Of a DNA stretch of 56,117 nt, positions 48,341-56,117 are shown piece after piece. A model generated the notes under the pieces. The model ran no database searches. It was not told the DNA's origin and saw only the letters and a program-made list of their open reading frames with translations. The stretch covers positions 227,131 through 283,247 of the forward strand of contig NW_004457410.1 of assembly GCF_000313135.1 (NCBI RefSeq), read 5' to 3'. How positions within the stretch are numbered: position 1 is the stretch's first letter; every line of letters begins with the position of its first letter. This DNA comes from Acanthamoeba castellanii str. Neff. Taxonomy: Eukaryota > Discosea > Longamoebia > Acanthamoebidae. The translations under genes were made by a program, and so were the position numbers.

Positions 48341-49988
48341 TCATTTGTTGTCGCGGTCCTCACGCTCGGAGCGGGGAGGGCGCACGACGAACTCGTGCTT
48401 CATGAGGTTCATGCGGAAGAGCGCGGCCTTGGTGTTGCGCTGGTACTCCTCGCCCATGCGCAGGGCGCGTTCGAAGGTGTTACAGCGCTCGTTGGTGGTC
48501 CTCGCGTAGAGAATCTTGTTGTGGCTGTCGATGCGCGCCTGGATCGAGTTCTCCATGATGAGGCCCGCCAGCTCCTTCTCGAGGATTGGCACATCGGTGT
48601 TGAAGGCCTGGGCCATCGTGTTGAGGTCGACCGAGGTGAAGGGAGAGAAGTACTGGACGATGGCCTTGTTGCGGATCTTCTGGTAGAGGCTCTCCACGTG
48701 GTCGTGCAGGTGAATGTCGAGCTCCAGCTCAGGCTGCAGACATCAGACACACCACGTGATGATGAGCGATTCGCCTCAACCTGGAGGTAAAGGGGCCAAC
48801 CGAGGTAGCGGAAGGCGGCATACCCTCAGCTGCTGCAGATAGTTCAAGCACGAAGCGTAGCGACTGTTGTAGAAGTCAGCGATGAGCTCCCTCACCTGGG
48901 GCACAAGCTCGAGGAAGTTCTTGAAGGCGGTGTTGTCCAGCACCTGATGAGAGTTAGGGGCACAGACAAACGAAGAGTGAGTTGGGAGAAGGCGAGGCGC
49001 GCTAAAGAGAAGTATCAGCGAGCGTCGAACCTTGCTCTTAAGCTCGGCACGATCAAACATGGCCAGCGCGCAAAGACCACCGAAGATGGCCACGTCCTGA
49101 GGCGAGATGATCTGCAGGCCATGGCAAAGCGAACACAAGTCAGGCACTCGAGCTTGAGACAAAGACGGCAACGACTACAACGAAGACGTACCTCGTTAAA
49201 GTGGTTGCCCAGGTCGAAGGTGGTCTCGAGGAACTTGCGCGCGGCAAGCTTGTACTTCCTGGTGTCGAGGTGGGCGAGGCCAGCGCACACCTTGAGCTTG
49301 GCCACCACGACGGGGTCGCAGCTGGCGTCTCGCACCTCGGGCTCTTGTTCGGCCTTGTTCACGTAGTTGACTACGTGCGCGAAATTGCCCATCTCAATGC
49401 TCACCTTAATCACGTTGAGGCACATCGAGATGTTGTGCTTCGAGGTCGTGCAGTAGTCCCTCGTACGCACGTAGCACTTCAGGGCCGACTGAAGGTCGCC
49501 TCGGTCGTAATGGAAGTCGCCCAAATCGTTGTGTCCCATCTTCACAGAAAAAAGAATTAAAATAAATATTGAAGGGGGGACGAAGCAGGTAAGCAGCGTA
49601 CCCTAATGCTCTCCTTGATGAGGTTGGTTCTGTAGCCGTTGAGCTCTTGCTCGAGCCTGTCGTTTTGCTGCTGAGCCTTCTTCTCTACGCTGTCGATCCA
49701 AGCCTGGTCTTTCGTGAACAGGCCTCCATGCTTCTCGATGGCCTTGTCCACGACCTCTCTGTAGAGTGCCGTGTTGTGCGTCTTCTTGATTTCCTCAAGA
49801 GCGATGCGCGTCGCCTCCAGCTCCAGGTCCTTCGAGCGCTCGGCGATGAAGATAGCGCGGAAGATCTTGGTGTGGCCCGAGTAGTTGCTCAAGTAGCCTT
49901 CCAGATCAAAGTCCTTGTAGGAAAAGGGCGATGGGGTTGGGCCAGCATTCGCCGCAGTTGGGGCCGCATCCATCTTGTCAGCCTGCAT
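48341..49988 (-). CDS. CSN1: COP9 signalosome subunit 1
   Basis: CSN1 is a PCI subunit of the COP9 signalosome, the enzyme complex that removes NEDD8 from cullin-RING ligases. Recognisable stretches are [120 protein letters not shown] and the PCI region [20 protein letters not shown], with [18 protein letters not shown] near the end. Five exons. The start at 49988 gives [10 protein letters not shown]; the second Met is six codons in. It faces INTS7 at 186 bp. A functional link exists to the F-box/SCF protein and USP10 elsewhere in the window, but these genes are not clustered. Confidence 0.92.
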
Positions 49989-50174
49989 TCTTCTCGCTCA
50001 GGGTGTGCGGATTTTTGAATCACAGAATAAATCCACAAATCAATGTGTTGCTCAATCAGTGAAGAGCAAGAGTGGCAGAACATTTCTGTCAAGGTATGCA
50101 CGGAATGCATGAAAAGAAAAGAGGCAGGAAACAAAAAGAAACGCGAGAGCACATCACGATTGGGGCGCAAGTCA
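49989..50174. promoter_or_regulatory. Divergent promoter region, CSN1 / INTS7
   Basis: 186 bp between the chosen starts. Its left part (about 50012-50045) is AT-rich. In-frame ATGs at 50043 and 50109 could extend INTS7 upstream into it. Confidence 0.45.
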
Positions 50175-53100
50175 ATGGAGAGAATGGATTCAGGGCAGCC
50201 CCGAACGCCGCGTCGTAAGGGCGGCAGGAAAGGCGGGCGCAAGTCTGGACGCCAGAGGACCCAATCTCGATCAGACAGTGCCCAGCCCCCAAGTAGCGGC
50301 ACCCCATCTGGTGGCGGCGCGCCACCGGCAGCCCATCCCTCCACCTCCTCCTCTTCTTCCTCCTCTTCGTCATCCATGGGCAGCGTAACCTCATCCACTT
50401 CGTTTTCGTCTTCTACCTCGCCATCTGCTTCGCGATTGCCGCCCAATTCGCTGTTCCCTCTGTTCGCCGTGCTGGGTCGGGAGGAGGAGAAAGAGCTGGG
50501 GGGCGGTGCCGCTGGTGGTCCGGTGCAAATCGATCGCCCAACCAAGATCCTCATGGAGCTGGACCGCGGGCTGCGGTCGCCCCGCACCAGCGACCAGTGC
50601 GAGGCCATCTTCTTCTTCGCACGCCTGATCTCCACCTACCCGTGGCCCATCATCGTAAACACTGCCGCGCTCAAGCTCGCGGACCTCTTCCGCAACAGGT
50701 GCGCTCATCATCGTCATCCACACCAGCACCTCGTCCTCGTCCGCTCGCGTCTCGCTGACACGTTCTGTTCTCACACGTCGTGTTGTGTTGTGCGCACGTC
50801 GTGCGTCGTGTGCAGCAACAACTTCGTGCGACACGCCGTGTGTGAAGCGCTCCGCCAGTGTGAGCCGGTGCTCACAGCGCAGGTGCTCAACGTAGACGAG
50901 GTGCTTCGGCGCATCCAGAGCGTGCTCACCAGCAATGATCCCGTCGCCCGCGCCATCACTCTCAGGTAGCGGTTTCGATCTTCTTTCTCTTCTTCTTCTT
51001 CCCGCTGCGGCAAACCACCCAGGTAGTCTCTAAGCAAAACAGCGTTGCTGATGGCCACACTCATCCCACAGGACCCTGTGCGGCATGCCCAACCTGGTCG
51101 CTGACCGATTGGACGTGCACCACGCGATTCGGGACTGCTGGAGTTCCACGCACGCGCTCGAGCGGGAAGCCGTGCTTTGGGCCATGGACAGGTCCGGCCC
51201 CACGCCCACAGCTCTCTTCCCATTTCTCTCTGCTTACACATCGCTCGGCCCCGTGTTAAATGCCGCACGCACGCACGCACACGACACACACCAGAGTGTC
51301 GGCCCGCTCGCCGACGTTTGCGTGGGGCGTGCTGGAGCGACTGGCGGAGATGGTGCACGGCCTGAACGCGGCACCGCGCGACAAGATGAAGCTCGTACAC
51401 ATGCTCCGCCGCATGCATCACGACCCCGCCATGGCCCAGCAGTCGCGCGCCATCTGCGAAGAACTGCTCGAAGACTACCCCGGTGAGTTCGCCCTGTTTA
51501 TCTCTTTCCTCCCGTTGGCGCATTTTTGCTTCTCGTCTCATGCGACACACACGCACGACACACACGCACGACACAGGGAGAGCGTTTACGGTGACGGTGT
51601 TGGACGCCCTCACTGAGCTAGCACTGCGGTCTCGTCTTGAGGCGTCCTCGCAATCGGCCTTCCTGCTGCACCGCCTGGAGTCCGACCCTCGCCTCGCCAT
51701 CAAGCTCACGTGCCTCCGGTACTCTCTCTCCCGCTCTCTCAGCGTCATCGTGCAGCGTCTACGAATTCCGAGCATTCCTTGAGCAGTGACCTCGCGTTGT
51801 AACACATTTTTTGCTGTTGATGACGTCAGCTGCCTGCGTAAGCTGGCACCGACGGCAGGCGCGCACAGTGCGCTGTCGCTGCAGCCGCTGGCGCGGCTCA
51901 TCCACGGGTCGCCCTACAGCCTCGTCCGGCGGAACGTGCTGCTGTTGCTCGTCCGCATCTCCTCGCTCCACGCCATGGAGGAGGCCCACGACTGGGACCA
52001 AGTCGCCACCGCCTGCGAGGTACCAGCCGCTGCCCCAGGCGATGAGTTTGTTGTCATATCCTAGCGTGCACCCGTGACTGACCGCCCAATTCCACTTGCA
52101 GGCCTTGTTGCACAGCAACGACGCACATGCGGCCGCGTTGGCCGCGCAGGTATTGACCAACGCCTGCACCCACGCTTCGTCTTCCCCGCCTCCGACGCCC
52201 GATCCTGCTCACGTACGCCGCCGCCTCTACAGCAGCTGATGAAGAGAAATTCGCGTCAGCTGCTGCTAACTCGCCAATGGCCGCCTGGCTGCGCTTTTCT
52301 TTTCCTGCTGCCGTTGCTGCTCCAGCCGGCGTTCGGGCTGATGGTGGTGCTGGCGGCCCGGCTGGCGGTGTGGAGTCTCCCCGAGGAGAAGCGACCGGCG
52401 GCCGAGCTGCGGGTGGTGCGGAGCTTCACGCAGTGTTTGGTCCGCCTTCTTAAGTGGCAGCCCGCCCTGGCGCCCACCCTGGCCGCGGCCCTTGTGCCCA
52501 TCCTCCCCCGCGCCCCCAGTACGCCCACAGCCTTCGCCCCCCCCCCCAAAGCTCCACCGGAATCTGACGTATGCCCGGTCAATGCAATGCTTCGAGCAGA
52601 GGAGGCGGTGCGCTATTTGGCGCAGTCCGTGCTGGAGTGCGCGCGTGCATCAAAGCAGGCCGTGCGGCCCCACATCCGCGACCTCGCCGCCTATCTCAAC
52701 CACGCCGTCGACACCCACGCTCCCCTCGTACGCTCCCACTCCCACTCCCCACCTCACCCCGCGCGGCCCGGTGCCCGTTCGCCCCTGAAAGAATGAATGG
52801 CATGAGCTCACTCTCCGCGTTTGCGCTGGGCGGCCCGAGCAGGGGGCGGTCTTCCGGGCGCTGCTGATGGCGTGCAGCGCTGCGGAGGCGCAGGAGCTCG
52901 CGGCGCCGGTGGTCGCGCGACTGGCCGACTCCGGGCGATACTGGGATTGCTTCCTCAGCGCCCGGGCCGCCCTCGCCCTGGGCCACCCGGCCCTCGCCGC
53001 TCCTGTCTTCCGCGATCTCGCCCCTCGCGTACTACCCCCCCGCACACGTGGCACATTTTTGTGATTGGCGGACCGTTCCCATGCAACGCGAGCTGGCTGG

Positions 53101-54986
53101 GTTGTGCTGACGTGGCTCTATCGTGTCACTCGCCAGGTGGAGTCGGAGAGTTTGTATTCGTGGCTGCGCGCGCTGTGCTCGCTGTGCCGGGCCGAGGCTG
53201 CCCTCTCGTCGGCGTCGCAGCAGCCCTCTACCGGCGGCGGCGCCTCGCCCCTGCCCGACGCCGTCCTGGGATCCTTCTACCACGCCCTCACCGCCCTCCA
53301 GGCCTCCGGCGTCGGCGGGTCCCAGGGCCACGTACACAGCTCCCTCGCCCCCCCCCCGTCGAACCTCCCTGACTCCTCATCTCGTGTGTCGTGTCGTGTC
53401 GTGTCGTGTCGGTGCAGTCGAAGCGAGGGAAGGGCTTCCAGCAGGCGTTCGTGCACCTGCGGACGGAGTTTTTGGAGGGCGCGTTCCGGCTGCTGACGTG
53501 CCTGCGGGAGCTGCCCCTGGCGCCCTTTGCCTATCCGTCGGCCGAGGAGGTGGCCGCCGGCCGCTTCCACCTCCTGAGCGAGCAGGCCGGCCGGTGCGCC
53601 GCCTCCCTCCGCAACACCGCCCTCGCTTACGCCCACCTCGCGCGGTGCCAGTTCGACATCGACGACCTCTCCCTCGCTACTCTCCAAGCGTACGCAGCCC
53701 AATACCCCCCCGCTCGAAGTCTTTTCCCGGTCAAGTCAAAGCCGGTCGGGTCCGGTCCGGTTGAGTCAAACCAAATGAGCTCACTGCGACTCTCAACCTC
53801 CACAACTCAATCGCAGGCAGCAAGAGGTGGCGCAGTCAGCTGCGTGGGCGGCCTCGCAGCTGGCCCGAGAGCTCAATCCGCAGGCGACGGCGCCGCAGCC
53901 CTCAATCGCCCGCTCGACCGCCGGCACCCAGATCCTCACACCCAACGTACTGCACGACACGACACGACACGACACGACACGACACGACCAACGACACGAC
54001 CAACGACACGACACAACGACACGACCAACGACACGACCAACGACACGACCAACGACACGACCAACGACACGACCAACGACACGACCAACGACACGACCAA
54101 CGACACGACCAACGACACGACCAACGACACGACCAACGACACGACCAACGACACGACCAACGACACGACCAACGACACGACCAACGACACGACCAACGAC
54201 ACGACCAACGACACGACACGACCAACGACACGACACGACACATGTTGCGTGACAACTGACGTGTGTGTTTTTGTCACGGCAGGCGTACACGGCGACGCTG
54301 CGCAAGTTGTGTGTGGGTGTGTCGACCAAGGCGAGCGACGCGTGGGACGGGTGGGCCGAGCGGCTGGGCGCCTTCCTCCGGCAGGTGGTGGGCCTGCCCT
54401 GCGCCTACCCGCCGTTCTTCTTCCAGGCCCGACCTGCCACCGATATCAAGGTACCACCACGCACCCGCATCTTCTGCTCCTACTTCTCTTCACCAAGCCG
54501 TGTGTCGCGTGTCGCGTTTATCAGTTGGCCGTGTCGGCCACGGTGGGCGAGGGCGTGGCGTCGACTGGCGGCAAGCAGGGCGTGGTAGTGCGCCTGACGG
54601 GCCTCCTGTCCCAGCCGCCCTCCGCCAAGCGCACCGTCTCCCACGTCGAGGTTCGTAACCGCGCGTTCACCTCGAGTGTTGCAGACGACTAACCCGATTT
54701 TCCCCAATGACAAACCTGCCAGGTGACGGTGGTAATGCGGAAGGCGCACCACGGCAAGTCGGCGGACAAGGGCGGCGAGGAGCGGAAGATGCAGGTCCAG
54801 ATGGCGCTGGAACACAAGAGCTCCTTTGCCGGTACGACCGTGGTGGAGCTCTGGGGTCCGGCGCACTATAGCGTCTCGCTCGGGTCCACGCTCACCCTCA
54901 CCGACACCCTCCACGCGCGCTGGCTCCACTCGGCCGTCCCGCCTCGGCCCGTCCTCCTCAACGTCCCTCCCGCCCGACACTCGTGA
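50175..54986 (+). CDS. INTS7: Integrator complex subunit 7
   Basis: INTS7 is a HEAT-repeat subunit of Integrator, the nuclear complex that cleaves snRNA and promoter-proximal Pol II transcripts. After a basic and Ser-rich extension (RRKGGRKGGRKSGRQRT and a long Ser run, about 100 residues) the conserved N-terminus reads LMELDRGLRSPRTSDQCEAI, YPWPIIVNTAALKLADLFRN and VDEVLRRIQSVLTSNDPVAR then AITLRTLCGMPNLVADRLDV. Human INTS7 has nearly the same wording. Further blocks: LERLAEMVHGLNAAPRDKMK, LVHMLRRMHHDPAMAQQSRA, and the C-terminal PFFFQARPATDIKLAVSATV. The chain ends in PPARHS. About a dozen or more exons. One intron (53947-54282, phase 0) is almost wholly a 12-bp minisatellite; its flanks join as LTPN|AYTATLRKLC. 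The N-terminal start is tentative. Confidence 0.88.
53953..54240. repeat. Minisatellite filling an INTS7 intron
   Basis: Pentameric CGACA units (53953-53988) pass into about 17-20 tandem copies of a 12-bp unit, ACACGACCAACG, with a few interruptions and CGACA units again at the end. The array lies wholly inside the 336-nt intron 53947-54282. Because the unit is 12 bp and stop-free in all phases, it creates false open frames on both strands. Confidence 0.95.
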
Positions 54987-55495
54987 GACCCAAACCACAA
55001 CCAAATGAATAATAACACTAATTTAAATTCATGACTTCAAATGGTGAGCTTGTGCGACGCCAAGGACGTGACGAGTGTTGTGCTCACTTGCGTGCGTGCA
55101 ATCCATGTGGTGGCATCGACAGCTCCATTTCTCGTTCCACAACAACTCTCACACACACACAATAGAGAGAGAGAAAGAGAAAGAGACGTGTCAGCACACA
55201 GCACACTCACAACACACACAAGCACAACACACACAACTCACCTGGCACACCAGTGGCAGCAAGATGCAGCAACCATGGTTGAAAATGGTGGCGAAAGGCA
55301 AGACACAGCTGTCCTATTCGAAGAGTGTGGTGGCTCCAGTTGGCCAGCTGGACATCGGCGCAGCGGCTCAAGAAGAGGGCAGCGGGCTGCTCGTGGAGCG
55401 GAAGCCGCGGGTCCAGATGGCACTGAAGCTCCTTCTGGGATTAATCTTGTTGTTTCCAGCTGGCGCTGTGTAGCGGGAATAAAGAGATTCATGCT
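54987..55495. other. Convergent region downstream of INTS7, with duplicated segments
   Basis: 509 bp between the INTS7 stop and the stop of the last gene. Two short segments match flanking sequence: 55395-55424 resembles the INTS7 last exon (54779-54808), and 55043-55068 resembles the 3' coding end of the last gene (55523-55548). A plus-strand frame at 55264-55473 lies within. A GAGAGA run is at about 55165-55185. Confidence 0.55.
55264..55473 (+). CDS. Possible short hypothetical protein (doubtful)
   Basis: An ATG-to-TAG frame of 69 codons (MQQPWLKMVAKGKTQLSYSK ... ending LLLGLILLFPAGAV) with a hydrophobic end. Its segment VERKPRVQMAL resembles EERKMQVQMAL in the last exon of INTS7, so it may be a decayed copy of that exon rather than a gene. 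No homology is recognised otherwise, and no splice context or promoter supports expression. Confidence 0.2.
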   Translation: MQQPWLKMVAKGKTQLSYSKSVVAPVGQLDIGAAAQEEGSGLLVERKPRVQMALKLLLGLILLFPAGAV

Positions 55496-56117
55496 TCAAG
55501 AGGGGGGTGGTCGAAAGAAGGAGGTGAGCTTGTGTGACCCCAAGGACGATGACGACGACGAGGAGGCCAATGAAGAGGACTTTCTCTTCCTCTTCACGCC
55601 GCCCGACGAATTAGCGGAGGTCGATGGTGGCCGTGGTGGTGACGAAGGTAACGATTTGGTGATGGTTGAAGCCCTTGCCAGTGACGAAGCCAACGACGAG
55701 GCCGATGCCGCGACAGCGTTGGTGCTCGGGACCGGTCGCCGGTTAAGGGTATGCGCCGCAGTGGCGGCTGCCTCGGCTTTGAAGAAGGCGAAGATGGGCT
55801 GGGCCAGGCCCGTGGCCGCCTCCCGCGTCTTCTTCTTCTTCTTGGCCGACGCCGCAGGCACCAGCCGCCGCGGCTTCCAGAAGCTACCCTCCCGCACCAG
55901 GCGATCCAGTTCCGGCTCCACCACCTCCCACACCTGTTCGCCACCACCATCATCATCAACATCAATATCAATACCATCACCATTGCTACCATCACCATCG
56001 TAGAGCAGTCGTACGGCGGCTAGATTGCGGGCCTCGACGTCAAAGTCGTCGGGCGGATGCTGCTCGGCGCAGCGTAGTGCGGGCACAGCGATGTAACTGG
56101 ACGTGTCGACCGCATCA
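55496..56117 (-). CDS. Unrecognised basic protein with PIP-box-like C-terminus, partial
   Basis: The frame is open from the right window edge to a stop at 55496, so only the C-terminal ~200 residues are seen. An apparently folded part (DAVDTSSYIAVPALRCAEQH, FDVEARNLAAVRLLYDGDG, VWEVVEPELDRLVREGSFWK) is followed by KKKKK, a Ser/Ala-rich low-complexity stretch, and GGVKRKRKSSS, a likely nuclear localisation signal. The chain ends SHKLTSFFRPPPS. SxxLxxFF matches a PCNA-interacting PIP box except that Ser replaces the usual Gln, so a replication or repair protein is plausible. I cannot name the family. An Asp/Gly/Asn run (DGIDIDVDDDGGG) interrupts the conserved-looking part. Confidence 0.55.
   Translation of the reverse strand, partial: DAVDTSSYIAVPALRCAEQHPPDDFDVEARNLAAVRLLYDGDGSNGDGIDIDVDDDGGGEQVWEVVEPELDRLVREGSFWKPRRLVPAASAKKKKKTREAATGLAQPIFAFFKAEAAATAAHTLNRRPVPSTNAVAASASSLASSLARASTITKSLPSSPPRPPSTSANSSGGVKRKRKSSSLASSSSSSSLGSHKLTSFFRPPPS

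Noticed and set aside
53793..54329. Minus-strand VVGR/SLVV repeat frames
   Set aside because: Same minisatellite read backwards; no start context, homology or splice sites.
53391..54692. Long plus-strand frame with TTRP/NDTT repeats
   Set aside because: The repeats come from the 12-bp minisatellite, which is stop-free in every frame and lies inside an INTS7 intron with good splice borders.

Overview
The window is nuclear DNA from a gene-dense, intron-rich protist. GC-rich exons, many short GT–AG introns, short intergenic gaps and simple repeats (CA/TG runs, GTGTC pentamers, CCACCAG heptamers) confined largely to introns best fit a free-living amoeba of the Acanthamoeba type. This is inferred from gene structure and repertoire, because no species marker is present. 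I saw no rRNA, tRNA, transposon, viral remnant or CRISPR array. One assembly gap (Ns) lies at 36019-36164.

Layout, left to right: an RCC1-repeat protein with a mitochondrial-type leader that runs off the left edge (-); a TRF4/PAPD5 non-canonical poly(A) polymerase (-); exocyst Sec8/EXOC4 (-); nucleoporin Nup107 (+); a Ras guanine-nucleotide exchange factor (+); a copper P1B-ATPase with four HMA domains (-); a membrane-anchored endonuclease/exonuclease/phosphatase-fold enzyme (-); a RhoGAP (+); a dual-specificity phosphatase (-); a USP10/Ubp3-like deubiquitinase (-); eIF3k (+); a TMEM14 membrane protein (+); a coiled-coil/SH3 protein (-); an F-box protein fused to a degenerate kinase domain (-); a tail-anchored coiled-coil protein interrupted by the gap (+); a secreted EGF/PPC mosaic protein (-); an ARFRP1-like small GTPase (-); an organellar RsuA/RluB-type pseudouridine synthase (+); an ACP6-like histidine acid phosphatase (+); a doubtful small reading frame (-); RPA1 (-); COP9 signalosome subunit 1 (-); Integrator subunit 7 (+); and the 3' end of an unrecognised basic protein with a PIP-box-like tail (-) at the right edge.

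Most genes are single-copy housekeeping functions: nuclear RNA turnover, nuclear pore, exocytosis and Golgi trafficking, ubiquitin/COP9, translation, DNA replication and snRNA processing, with a sprinkling of Ras/Rho signalling. They do not form an operon or pathway cluster. Six divergent pairs share 165-250 bp intergenic promoters. Gene ends come from reading frames and splice signals read by eye. Exon junctions are given where phase could be checked.

The items most worth a second look are the F-box/pseudokinase fusion, the cysteine-rich N-terminus of the copper ATPase, the EGF/PPC protein, an apparent partial duplication around the INTS7 3' end, the 12-bp minisatellite intron of INTS7, recurrent CTGGTGG repeats in Sec8 introns, E2F-like sites upstream of RPA1, and several apparent single-base frame breaks that may be assembly errors. 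I found no evidence for a wholly new multi-gene system.
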